From Proales similis (lineage: Eukaryota; Rotifera; Eurotatoria; Ploima; Proalidae): a stretch of DNA of 64,000 nt. A program made the position numbers and the translations under genes. The number at the start of each line of letters is the position of its first letter. Within the stretch, counting starts at the first letter, position 1. The DNA lies in contig JAGVRJ010000007.1 of NCBI GenBank assembly GCA_019059635.1, forward strand, positions 2,232,001 through 2,296,000. The letters are read 5' to 3'. Under the pieces are notes generated by a model, which was not told the DNA's origin, ran no database searches, and saw nothing but the letters and a program-made list of their open reading frames with translations. Shown one piece after another: positions 1-11,835 of this stretch.

Positions 1-1
1 A

Positions 2-2878
2 AATTTAATGTCAAACAAGAATTTCGAAAGGTCCCTCCAGCAACTGGGTTTGAAAACTGTGCCAGATCCAAAGCAAAGAGCTCGTCAAATTATAGAACAA
101 ATTAGAGCTGGCTCGTTCGACTTGCTTCATTTACAAGAGTGTGATGATGACGAAGAGAACGCCCTCAAAAATGATGAGTATATCCAAGCAAATTACTCGA
201 TGCTTATCGACCGAGTGGGCAAGTGCGCAACGCTCTCTCGAGTTAAGCCAAGTAGTTTTGAGCATCGACCGCTAGGAGAAGGCTCTATTAAATCGGCTGT
301 TTTGGCATTATTTAGCCTTTCGGTTAATAGCTGGATAACTCAAACCCTACTATCTGTAAATGTTCATTTGACTTCAGACAAATCCAAAAATGCCAGTCAC
401 AAACGCATCGAACAAATCGAAACCTTGACGAACATTCTCAATGAGAGTAGATACTCTGGTAGCGATTATATTGTCTTAGCTGGTGATTTCAATTCAGATG
501 ATGCAAATGCCGAAGAGGCAAATGCAATTAAAGAGCTTCTACTGAGCAAAGGCTTTATAGACATCGCACCAGATGTGCTTACTTTTGATCCTTCTACTAA
601 CTTGAGCGCCGCGCTCACGTCAAGTAGAAAAATAGCTCGACGCTACGATAGATTGTTGATTAAGAGCCAACGCCAAGCACCTAAAGTTGAACGCCTGCTC
701 CTTATCGGAACTAAACCTTACCCGATTGTTGACAATTCGATAAAAACCCATGCACCTTATCTAGAGATCAAGGAGTTCTGTCCTCAGAGTACTGTCCAAC
801 TCTATCCTGAATTTGAGCAGATTTCTAAAGCACCAATACCCGCTAATTCACAGTTCTTACACATGTCTGATCATTATGGGCTTGCTGTGGACTTGAAATT
901 TTCAAAGCCAGCACCTAAGCTAGTTCACAAGAGTAGCTTGGCAATTATTTGTCCAGAGCATGAAGCTGAACTCATTCAATCGATCAGAGCCGTTCACGAT
1001 CCTCAATTTAATCGATGGCCGCCGCACATAAATCTCGTTTATCCGTTCGTTTCTGAACAAGATTCTGATTTTGAAAATTTGATTGGCATCCTCATGCAAT
1101 GTCTGGCTCAGTTTCAGCCATTTATATGCGAGCTAGAACAAATCTCGTCTTTCGTCCAAAATAAAGTTGTTTATCTGGAACCTAGTCAAAAGTCAACAAG
1201 AATCATCAAAAAAATTTATGGATATTTAGCTCAAACCCTTCAAGATCACGGAGTGGCGGAAAAGTCCAACTTTAATCCACATTTGACTATTGCACAGCCG
1301 GTTGACAAACGTAATGCTAGTTCATATTGGACTCAATCAACTTTATTGGCAATCAAGAGCTTAATCGCTTCAAGGCCACTGGGATCTTTTGCAGTCGACT
1401 GCATTTATTGGATAACCAGGGACGACACCAGTCCGTTTGAAATCAAGTTTGCGTTCCCACTCGGAGTATTTTATCCTCCTGTGACCGTTGGGCTCAATCC
1501 ACTCGATTTTGATGTTTCAAAGAAAAGCATTCTGAGTTTTCTCAGTTCTGAGGGTCTAATCACACCAGAACATGATCACAATCAGCTAATTGAGCAAGTT
1601 CAGAAACTGAAAGAAGAAATAGCTAAATCAGTTTCGGAATCGCAATCTTACAAATCTCCACCGAATTGTTTCGTTGACTACGATGAAGTAGACGAAGATC
1701 AATCGTGGTCTCTGGTCACAGTCGGCTCTTTCGTTCATGGACTTAGTGCAAATGATCTAGACCTTGCCCTTTTACGATGGTCTGCTTTTACCAGCTCGCC
1801 TGACGAAGCCTTCTCGTCTGATGTTTGTCGCAAATTGGCTCAGAACAGCGGGCTATTTAGCTTTGCTCGGAACGTCAGTGATGCCCAGGTGCCTATTATC
1901 GAGCTAGTTGTTAAGAATTCTTTAGTTCCTTCAATCGACATACAAGTGTTCAATTTGGATCCCTTGGCCAAAGTTAAACACTTGAGTCCGGGCCTGTTTT
2001 TCAATAGCGAGCGCTTCATGATGCGTCTAGAAAAAGAGCTCTCAGACTCTAGCACAATATTTGCTTTGTCCGGCTTGTTTGAAAATCAAAACATGAAAAA
2101 GTACATTACTAACTATAAAGACTATCAAGTCTTGTGTTCATTTGTTAGGCACTGGGCAAATGTGAGACAAGTAAAAGGAAAAGCGTTCGGCTTTCCGGCT
2201 GGAATATCTTGGGCCATTATGGTGGTATTTTACCTTCAACATGAAAAACTGAGTCACATTTTAAGACTTGACCAGTCGCCAGATCGATTTCTAAAACTGA
2301 CCAAAGGCTTCTTTACCTTCTACTCCAACTACAAATGGAATTCGCCTGTTTGCTTGAATCAGGCTCTTCAATCGGGAGAAAAAACTCCGATGATGGTTCA
2401 TCAAACCGTTTACCCCTATTACAACACAACCAAGTACGTGAAAGAGCACATGAGGTCAATTTTAGTCGATGAGTTCACCAGGGCTCGTGCTTTACTTGAA
2501 GCGAATCCCATCGAGCTAGATAAAGTCTGCGAAAAAATAGCGCTGGAGGATATAAGGCCGCCGTATGTCAAAATCAAGGTCGAATGCGAGGAAAACAGCG
2601 AGATGAAAAGCCATTTGCAAACCGTTGTCAAGGGCAAAATATCCGGCCTGGTCGCCGGAGTTCAAAGAGCTTTCAAGACACTCGTCCGCGTTTATTCTAA
2701 AGTTGACACTCTAAAATGCGGTGCTAGCTGCATGCTGATTGAGTTTATCGATAAAAACCGATCGACGCCCATAGAAAGAGGTCACTTGGAGAATATTTTG
2801 GAACTATTTTTACAGACGGTCAAAGAGAACAGTCACACGCCGCATTTTGAGTTGAAATGCGAAACGGTATTGAATTGA
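2..2878 (+). CDS. EEP nuclease / 2H phosphoesterase / poly(A) polymerase-like fusion protein, 5' partial
   Basis: This is a three-domain RNA-processing protein cut by the left window edge. The N-terminal third is an endonuclease/exonuclease/phosphatase fold: an LLHLQE block near residue 40, a GDFNSDD block near 160 and an SDHYGLAVD block near 285. The frame is open to base 2 and reads N-L before the first Met, which matches the family's catalytic Asn strand, so the true start lies outside. Residues about 310-475 look like a 2H phosphoesterase (2'-5' RNA ligase-like), with PPHINLVYPF and FNPHLTIAQ; the first motif has HIN where HxT/S is usual. Residues about 540-950 resemble a poly(A) polymerase: VGSFVHG with a DLD pair, a later D-I-Q-V acidic strand, and FPAGISWAIMV in the central domain. 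Role in RNA end repair or tailing is inference. It is convergent with HINT1. Confidence 0.75.
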   Translation, partial: NLMSNKNFERSLQQLGLKTVPDPKQRARQIIEQIRAGSFDLLHLQECDDDEENALKNDEYIQANYSMLIDRVGKCATLSRVKPSSFEHRPLGEGSIKSAVLALFSLSVNSWITQTLLSVNVHLTSDKSKNASHKRIEQIETLTNILNESRYSGSDYIVLAGDFNSDDANAEEANAIKELLLSKGFIDIAPDVLTFDPSTNLSAALTSSRKIARRYDRLLIKSQRQAPKVERLLLIGTKPYPIVDNSIKTHAPYLEIKEFCPQSTVQLYPEFEQISKAPIPANSQFLHMSDHYGLAVDLKFSKPAPKLVHKSSLAIICPEHEAELIQSIRAVHDPQFNRWPPHINLVYPFVSEQDSDFENLIGILMQCLAQFQPFICELEQISSFVQNKVVYLEPSQKSTRIIKKIYGYLAQTLQDHGVAEKSNFNPHLTIAQPVDKRNASSYWTQSTLLAIKSLIASRPLGSFAVDCIYWITRDDTSPFEIKFAFPLGVFYPPVTVGLNPLDFDVSKKSILSFLSSEGLITPEHDHNQLIEQVQKLKEEIAKSVSESQSYKSPPNCFVDYDEVDEDQSWSLVTVGSFVHGLSANDLDLALLRWSAFTSSPDEAFSSDVCRKLAQNSGLFSFARNVSDAQVPIIELVVKNSLVPSIDIQVFNLDPLAKVKHLSPGLFFNSERFMMRLEKELSDSSTIFALSGLFENQNMKKYITNYKDYQVLCSFVRHWANVRQVKGKAFGFPAGISWAIMVVFYLQHEKLSHILRLDQSPDRFLKLTKGFFTFYSNYKWNSPVCLNQALQSGEKTPMMVHQTVYPYYNTTKYVKEHMRSILVDEFTRARALLEANPIELDKVCEKIALEDIRPPYVKIKVECEENSEMKSHLQTVVKGKISGLVAGVQRAFKTLVRVYSKVDTLKCGASCMLIEFIDKNRSTPIERGHLENILELFLQTVKENSHTPHFELKCETVLN

Positions 2879-2984
2879 AAGACAAATAAATTACGAGCAA
2901 GAAGCCTTTTTATTTCGGCCTTTTTTTTAACTCTGCTAAGAACGCAGCTTATTGTTTATTTTTCTCCATGTCGCAGCAAAGTAC

Positions 2985-3517
<533 letters not shown>

Positions 3518-4880
3518 TTTCCGATCAGCAATTCGAACGTTAGAAGGCGTGATTCGAGGGATGACAAATGCTTTTGATATCAACTCTTTCGAGCTCTTAG
3601 TCAGAATCGAAGCGAGCATTGCATATGAATGTAAACGCTTCTAGATGCGCTCTCTCCTCGTCTCGCTACCTAGCGCGAGTGGCTAATCGAAGTTGAGAAT
3701 GCGTCGCGTTTATGTTCGCCGTTTTTTTTTATTAGCATCATGATCTCCACCGGATGGGCATTAAGTGGCGGTAATTTTCAAAAGACCAAGCGGGCTTCAA
3801 TTAAAAGTAGGAATTGATGTCACGGCCTGATTTATCAAGTTCGCATTGACGCCTTTTTTCTCCGCTTATAAATCAGTGAGCATTTTGCTCGCGAGAAATT
3901 AAATTCTCACTCGTACGGCAAACAAGCAATAAACCGCAAGCGAGCGTTCGTCTGACTATTCGAGCTTTGTGTATGTTTGCTGAAAGAGCAAACTCAGCCT
4001 TGGCTATTTAATCCAGTTTAGGCACTTGACAGCGGCATGATAATCCAGATAGATTGAATGGGAATGTTTGTGGCAATCAAGAACGGTCAGCCTGATTGCC
4101 TAGGCCTTTCTGTTTTGAGTTGATCTACTCGCAGTCATGCTTATTTACTCGCTCGGAACTCGACTGTTTGCTAGGCCGAGACAAGAAGAATAGACGACGT
4201 TTGATTAGTCGAGCAAATATTGAATCATGACGGAGGTGCGCCAAAATTAGATTAAATATCTGAACGGCAGTCGATGACCGCGCGCACAATGCGACTTGGC
4301 CGCGACACAAAGCGGTGAAGGCCAGTCAGCTTTTAGGGCCTCCTTCTCTTTGAAATGTTTGATTAACGCGAAATTAATTGCCGTTGCCATTGAGAGTTTA
4401 CTCGCTCTAAATTCGACGAGTTGCCTTCTCGTGTCCTCTTTCTTTTCTAGTTTAATTCCTCAATAGAGGAGAATAGAAGAAAAAAAAGGCAGAAATAGCA
4501 TCCGCACACTACGAGAGTCAACAGCAGCATGATCGAGAGCTCTAATGGCACAAAGAGGCCAAAGAGCGAGTATGAAGCCTGCAAGCGATTTGACCACGAA
4601 CAAAGGCTAGCGAACGAGGCAAGAAGCCGTGTCGAGCCCTCGAGTCCAGATATGGGAAGCATTAATGCTTAAAGTGGGCCATTTAATGTCCTACGTGCGA
4701 CGAGTGTGCGCTGCATGATCGATTCGCGAGCATCTCCACCTGCAGAGCTCATTGCGTCGTTGTGCTAACGAGCCAACCGGTTGGCCTAGTGATGCAAATA
4801 TTTGCGTCAGAGCGATAAGCCATTAGGCAGCACGTTGTTCGGTCAGTTAGAGCACAGTGATCAGTCCTCTTGAATCAGCC

Positions 4881-4911
4881 TCTCTTTCTCTTCTCTCTCT
4901 CTCTTTCTTTC
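4881..4911. repeat. CT-rich pyrimidine tract
   Basis: About 30 bases made only of C and T, with (CT)n runs. Simple-sequence DNA inside the gene-free region. Confidence 0.8.
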
Positions 4912-5948
4912 GTGCAAATAATTCTGTCTAATTGAAGGTGCGTTTGCAACTGACCGACCGCACGTAAATGCATTCGTGATAGCCGCCCAGTCACGCCATC
5001 TGCATTCCCTCTCCTTACTGCCCTCTTTTACTCTTTCAGTCTTAATCTTGTACTTCGCTTTCGTTCGCTTCGTGTCGTTTAGCAATTAGTTTGCGTGTTT
5101 ATCTTATCGCACCTCACATCCGCCTAACACTGACTGACCAAGCAAGCTCAAGAGACTCCAGAGTCAAGTAGTCGGCTCGAATGGTCACTGACATCTTGAT
5201 TCTAGATTAGTAGCTGTCAATCGAGCAGGAATCAATGAAACCACGCCCTTATATAATGCTGATCGGAAGCTGGCTTGCGTGAGCTTTCAATCAATCTGCT
5301 CGCTCTTAGAATGAGCCCTGTCTAGTGCAAGCTGCTTGAGGGGATGACCAGTACGCCTATGTCTCTCCTTTATTTTATCAACGACAAACACACAGACGCA
5401 CAATTTCAATCAAGTGCCTCTCATCAAACGTCGATTATGGACGCCTACTGTTGCATAAGCCTCGCCGCATGCCTCTGCTTAATCTATGTACGCGAGCTCA
5501 TGGAACTGCTTAAGTCGACTTATTAACTAATTGGCTTCCTAATATCCGGCTCGTGTCCACTCAGCGCAAAACTGGCGTTTGCTTGTGAGGCCTGCGGATT
5601 ACGGCCTATTCGTCTCCTCTTTTCTCTCTCCCTCTCTCGCTCTAGTTTGCTTAATTTAACGCTAAAGTTCGCTTAAACACTCTAATCTCTCTATTCGAGT
5701 ATTCTCGACACATCATTGCCTCGTTTACTCGCTCATTGATTCGCTCACTCTTTACTCTTTTCTATGTTGGTTTGTGTCTCTCTATTTGCCTGCCTTCCCT
5801 TGCTCGTTGTCTATATTTACTTGTCTAAGGTGGACGCTTGCAGCCGCACGTTACAATCAGGCTTGAATCTGAACAGACTGGACGCTGCTCGAGTAACTTG
5901 GCCACATGCGCAAATATTTGCGACTTACGCTCGCCTGACGCACTCGCT

Positions 5949-5974
5949 TGTGTGTGTGTGTGTGCGTGTGTGCG
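5949..5974. repeat. TG microsatellite
   Basis: An interrupted (TG)n tract with two TGCG variants. It creates a spurious Val/Cys-rich ORF around it. Confidence 0.85.
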
Positions 5975-6967
5975 TCATTCGGGCTAGGACGAATGCCAGA
6001 CCAAATTATTTGTGTAAATAGCCTCAGGTGTGGGCAGCTGATGCAGTTGTGACGCCGCCATCGAGCATCATCATCGTCTCTTAATCAGCCATCTCGCATT
6101 TCATAGTTGCCCAACGTCCTCTCCCCTGAGCCAGGTGGACACGAGCCGTTGACGAGAGTCGAGCGTTCCTCACTTGAGTGCCCACTTTCAATCAAATCAA
6201 AAGCAAAACAATAAGCAGTGGAATGTAACATTTGTGCAAAATTCCGAAATCGAATAAAGTAAATCGTCATCGCTTGCTTATTCGTCGACCCGCTGCGCTC
6301 GCTCCTCTTTGGGCAGCAATAGTTCATTTTGGTTTTTGACTCTTTCACGGATGTACCTCTTCACTCTCAATCAATAATTTTATTGTTTCGTCTATTCAAT
6401 TGCCGGAAGTCGCGCACATTCTCTCTTCAATATTCGACTCGTCTTTATTTACCTTGCCACTTACTCGTGCCAGCCCCTCAGCGCCTCACACTGCACGTCC
6501 GTCCGCCTCTTTTTATTAATTCAATCGAGAGACAGAGACAGAGAGCGAGAGGATGAGTGTTTGCTCAAGCCTCGTGCTTCCGCCTGTCCGAAACACTCCA
6601 TCCCGAGTGACCCGTGGCACGAGAACGCTCGAATACGTGCGCACAACGGTCAAACATGCAAACTGACACTGTCACTGGCCGCCAGTCGCCAGCTCGATTA
6701 CAAGCGCGTAATTAGCGGTTCAGTTTGAGATTTAACATTCTCTATTATTTGAGTAAATTAGACCTCATCTGCTCATAGGCCTTGGGAACGTAACCGCCCG
6801 CGTGTGTAACCCTTCACCGCTAACCTGCCCCGCGGTTAGTCTTGGATGAGTGCCGAAGCAACATTTGGGCTTCAATTTGTATCGATCGACTCAAATTTGT
6901 CGGGCTTGGGACTTGCGTGTGTACTATGAACAACGAGAGTGGGGGCGTTTTGTATTTGAGCGCTGTT

Positions 6968-6998
6968 GGTGTGTGTGAGAGTGTGTGTGTGTGTGTGG
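6968..6998. repeat. TG microsatellite
   Basis: An interrupted (TG)n tract with one GAGA break, second of three in the gene-free region. Confidence 0.85.
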
Positions 6999-7891
6999 CC
7001 GTGTCCAGGCGGTCGGCTTAATCGGCTTAATGTCACAAAATTAAATTTAATGTGTTTTATTTACCACGGCAACAGTGCATGAAAGAGTCACTGAGTAAAT
7101 AAGCAAGACGCCATGCTCATTCTCTAATTTTCACTTCCCGTGCTCGTTCACGGCGGCCACTCTCAAGCATGATGGTCGGCCGCCAGCGTGAGTCTGTTTG
7201 CTCAAGCGCGCAATAAACGCGAGCGTCTTTAAACGCGCTCTTCTAATGTGAACCAATAAAACCTGAATTCGTTTCTTGCCGCTTTGAAGAGCTGGCTATG
7301 ACCGTCCGGCCGACCGATCGAGCGACAATCAATAAGAAAAGATCGTAAGATCGTATTGAGAAGGAGCGAAAGCGCAATCAACGTTCGCCCGAATTTCCTA
7401 AGTGCTTCAATTTGTCAAATGAAGCATGGCCGCCGCACCTTGTTCGCACTCAGTCCGTCCGCCTGCTTTCTTTCCTGTCGGTCGGCTTGCCTCGATGCCT
7501 AATTAGGCCTTCTAATTGAATTCAAACACTGCATCTTGCGCGTAGTCTTCGCCAGTCGGAGATGGCGACGGCGGCGGCGACCGTAGCTGCCTTCTCTTGT
7601 TTGGCTTTTAATTGAAATCAAACAATGTGACTGAGGCACTCGGCAGCTACTTCAAATATTTAGTGGCTCATTTCGATTTTTTTTTGTTTCGCATGCAAGA
7701 AACTTCTTGTTTAAAAAAAGAGCCTTTTCAAAATTGAGTAAATTCAACTCGTCGTGCTTGTTTGAATGCATTTTGTTTTTGCGCTTATGGGTGCTCCAAG
7801 TTGCTCAACAAGTGCGCTCGATAACAAAAGAACGAGTGCTTACAAATCTCGATTACAACCGTGATTGAAGCCTCTTAAAATCAAACGGCTG

Positions 7892-7928
7892 GTGTGTGTG
7901 TGTGCTTGCGTGCGTGCGTGCGTCCGTC
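7892..7928. repeat. TG / TGCG microsatellite
   Basis: A (TG)n run changes into TGCG tetranucleotide units, about 130 bases before the start codon of the protocadherin-like gene. It could lie in its 5' untranslated region. Confidence 0.85.
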
Positions 7929-8059
7929 TGCTTTGTTCGTCCGACTTGAGGACGGCTTCTTTATTTTCTGCTACTAACCGCGCTGCCTTTCTCTGCCCGT
8001 CGTTTAGAAGACTGGAGAAGAAGAAAATAGCGAACGTTAGGAATTAGCCATTCGTCTCA

Positions 8060-11000
8060 ATGTCCACGCTCGTTCTGAACCTCTTCTCGCTCTTGGCGTT
8101 TGTTTCAATCGGCCTAAGAGCGGATTACATCCGCAGCGATGTTCTCCAGCTTGACCGTCATGTTCAACTTGACAGCGAGCTGGTGAATCTAAATAGACTC
8201 GTCAGCTCCCAGCAGCCAGATCAACCAACCGAGTTTATGTTTCGTCTCATCGACGACAGCAATCTTGCCGAATATGTTCGTCTTAAACGAATTGACCAGT
8301 TGAATACTATCCTAGTCCTCAGCAAGCCGCTTGATGTGCCCTCGATATGCGAAAATCGTCTCACTAACTGCACCAAAGTACTGAAAATAATCGCTGTCAA
8401 CGAGAACCATTTTATTGAGATTCCTGTCCATCTTATTCAACCGAGCAACGACATAAACACTCTTGAGCTGGAATTCAAGGCGAACAGTCTCGAGCTCAAC
8501 GCGAGTGAACCAAATCAACTGCTGGCCTTGTCGCATGCCTTGATTTTAATTGATGGCCAACAAGTCAACAACCATAGCCTCGTTCAACAAATCGAGTACA
8601 ATTTGAAATCAGTTCAAAACGAAGCCTTTAAAAATCGGATTCATGTAGACATTGTGCAAGACTCGTCACTCACAAAGCTATTCTTAAACATTTCCGTATT
8701 GGACAAGTTGTTGTTCAAAGAGGGGTTCGATCTGAATTTCCAATTAAATGCGCGTCTTCGTCTATTTGACTTGACAGCAAACTCAAGCCAGCAGATTAAA
8801 GTCACATTCCACTCCACTGACTCGAGCGAAACTCTCAAACCTCTTCAATTCGAGCAGAGCATCTACACTGCCATGCTCGACAGCGATCAACAACAAGTCG
8901 GAGAAGTCGTTCTCAGGCCCAAGTTGACTGAAGCGAGCTCTCTGGGATCAATTCGCTTTAACATACTCGCCAGTGATGAGACCCGGATACCGTTCCGAAT
9001 CGATACGAACACGGGCGCAATCATGATCGCTAGCGGCCTTCAACCTTCATTGGGCGGTCGAAGCGAACAACAATTCGCATTTGGCATAAAGGCAACCTAT
9101 GAACAACTTGATCAAGCGTCGGGCAGCTACAATGATTACATGATCCCTGCGTTTGCTCGTGTGCAGATTTCGGTCCGTGCCCGACAAGATCTACCCAAGC
9201 TGCATGCACTAATCGACTCGCCCCAGATAAGTAAATATCAAGTGCTCAACGAAGACTCAAGCAACGTCACTTATGTCCTGCATGTAAACCAGCCGATTCA
9301 GGTCGGCTCTACATTGGCCAAATTCAACATACCGGAGCTTGACAAGTTCACTCTTGAATTCAGCAATCGAGCCACATTTCAGTACGAACTACAAACCGAC
9401 ACGTTAACATTGACCAATCAAATAGTTCCCACTGACGAGCAGATTTACACCACCAGCATTACTATTAAAACATTCGACCGGACGCGTCGTCTAATGCAGC
9501 TGAGCATCGAGCTACGTGTTGACTTTGAGCCAATTGTATTCGAAAATGACGAATACCTTGTGAATTTGAATGAGCTAAGTCTTATTGAGCAAAAACTGAT
9601 TCAATTAAAAGTTAAGCCACGACCCGGAAACAGTACGGTTGTGTTTAGCATTCCCGGCGGGGACGCGTTTTTCCGCGTCGCTGCCAATTCCGGCTGGATT
9701 TTGGCCACTCGTCCAATCAGTAGCCAGGTTCACACCTTGACCGTGAACGCGTTCGATCAGCGTCTTCAAAAGGGTGCTAGTGTGCTCGTCAAGGTACAGC
9801 TTGATTGTACTAGTGGGTCAAGCAACCAATCGGCGTCTGCTCAATTTGACTTGTTTAATCGATCACCGAATCACACCCAAATTGGTCTTTTGAAAAGTGT
9901 CTGTGTACAAAACAAGCCCTTGGAGATTGAGCCCAAGTTGCTCGTTAAAACTTGTCGAATCACTGATCCAAATAGCTGTGACGTAATTGAGGTGGGAACC
10001 TCGGCCCGTGACTATTTCCGTCTGGCCGATTACCACCTCGTCACCAAGGAATATATTGATATTGAGACTATAATTGGTCGGCCTGAAAAGAGAGCAAGGC
10101 GAGACACCGACTATTCACTTCTTCACAATTACCAAATCAGATTTCTATTGGAGATCGTCACCGGTCAATCTCACAAAGCTTCGGGAAGAGTGCAGGTCGA
10201 GATCAGCCTTCTTGACTCGCCTGAATGGAAAAATCATCAATCTCAGTTGCTTGTTGAGCCGGAGTTTCAAAGCCAAAACGAGAGTTTAACGCCCGTTTCC
10301 GGATGCTTGTTTGTGTTCCAATCTTCACAGAGTTTAACTGATCCTGTTCAAAGTGGAGCAGTTTCCTTACAGCGATTCGTACGAGTCGATCCAAAGAGCT
10401 CATCTGAAACAGCCGCCAGGTTCGACAATGGTCAATGTCAGGCGGCATTCATAATTCACAACAACGGCTGTCTTACCCTTGATCGTGACAGTCTGTCTCA
10501 TTGCACTACTCAAGCCAACCAGGTTATTCTTCAGGCAGGTCTATACCAGCTATCGTTTAAAATTTGCTACTACCACGAAAGCAAAGAGGCCTGCTCTCCG
10601 ACTTACAGTCCAACTATCGCGCTCAATAACGACGTCACGGCCAACCATTCATATCTGAGAGTCTTAACGAAGGAGAATTCGCATAGTTCGACCAGAGCAT
10701 CCATGCTTCACTTGCTAGAATCTAAAGAGCGGGGTATTCTTTTGACCGCTTTAGTATCCGCCATCGGCCTCGTAGGGGTACTTGCCCTGGTCGCTTTATT
10801 GCTCGTGTTTAGACGAGTAGATAAGCGGACTAAATACCAGCAGAGCAAGAAACCATTGGTTCTAGAAGTAAAAAACGACTACAGGTTTGTTAAAATATAC
10901 CTAGAACTGGAGTATGAGAAGAATTTAATGATTTCAACTTCAGAAGCCCGGCCCTTAGCACTTCAGGTTGGAGTAGTGGCCACACGCCAGATACGAGCTC

Positions 11001-11629
11001 GAATGCAGCGACAACTAGCTCGAAAGTAAGCAAAACTGACGACGAAGTAAGTGCCTTGAAGTCTCCATTCTTGCTCAATTAAATGTGATAGCAAACATGA
11101 ATTTCAAAGGGTGATGAAATTATTCAAGTCCGAGATGAACAACTCAATACCGTTCATCAAGCAAATAATCTAAGCTACGTCGGATCATTTTCCTCAATGA
11201 GCACCGATGAAATAGATCGAGTCAATGCAGGCGGAGTGCTGTCAGGTAAAATAAATTTGATTGACCGGCATGTTTGAATTGTTAAGAAATCGTTTCACGC
11301 TCCTAGGTCCATTTGATCCGCGTTCGAGAAATGAACAGGGCCTTTACTCGGTAAAGAGTGGCTCGATCCGCTTCGAGCAGCGAGTATTCGAGTCTCACAA
11401 CAGGCCGCTCACGCAATACCACGCCAAACCAGCGTATATCACACCACAAACCCTCAGTTACCATCAACGACCCATGTTCTCGACGAATCCTTACGAATCA
11501 AACAAGTCAAATGTATGTGGTACTCTACGGTCGTTACAGGGTCGTTTTATTTATGATTCTGTGGATCAATACGGAGCCCAAATATCCGAATTGGCTCAGT
11601 CAAACGAGGTCATTGCTTCAGTGGTCTGA
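8060..11629 (+). CDS. Divergent protocadherin-like single-pass membrane protein
   Basis: This is a predicted type I adhesion protein of about 1128 residues. Four exons close in phase: 8060-10884, 10944-11046, 11110-11245 and 11307-11629. It opens with a signal peptide (LVLNLFSLLAFVSIGLRA). The first repeat keeps the protocadherin EC1 layout, including a C-x5-C pair (ICENRLTNC). Later repeats end in cadherin-like FRIDTNTGAI and FRVAANSGWI strands. The usual calcium motifs (DRE, DxNDNxP, DxD) are absent or badly eroded. A KRARRD basic site, possibly furin-like, lies near residue 677. A membrane helix (LLTALVSAIGLVGVLALVALL) near residue 895 is followed by a roughly 210-residue Ser-rich tail containing GSFSSMSTDEIDR. 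Family call is from memory of protocadherin repeats. A 4.4 kb gene-free stretch precedes it. Confidence 0.7.
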
Positions 11630-11835
11630 TGAATCCAGTTTTCGATTTTCGCTCGATTTTTATCAGATTATTTATTTGTTACAACAATCCAGTCTTATTT
11701 GTACCGTTAAAATTGCCGCATCCAAGCGACTTATTCCTATCTAATCATTCGAATTCTAAGTTTTTTCTTTTAATAATGCGCCTTTAACTTGAATAAACGT
11801 TCTTTCTTTCCTTACCTTCTGTCGATTGTTTTGTT

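Larger units (their letters stand above)
3620..8059. other. 4.4 kb gene-free region upstream of the protocadherin-like gene
   Basis: No reading frame here looks coding. The short ORFs are driven by CT and GT tracts and show no recognisable domain. The stretch is more GC-rich and pyrimidine-rich than its surroundings, with many CGCTCG-type words, TG microsatellites, and scattered TAATTA/TTAATTG homeodomain-like cores, including the 12-base palindrome GCCTAATTAGGC near 7498. It is the longest non-coding interval in the window. It probably holds regulatory DNA or 5' untranslated exons of the gene at 8060, or HINT1 control elements; that is inference. Confidence 0.6.

Noticed and set aside
5764-6021. 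Cys/Val-rich open frame with a hydrophobic start, and a similar one at 7865-8047
   Set aside because: Both are produced by TG repeat tracts (Val-Cys runs) and have no downstream exon support.
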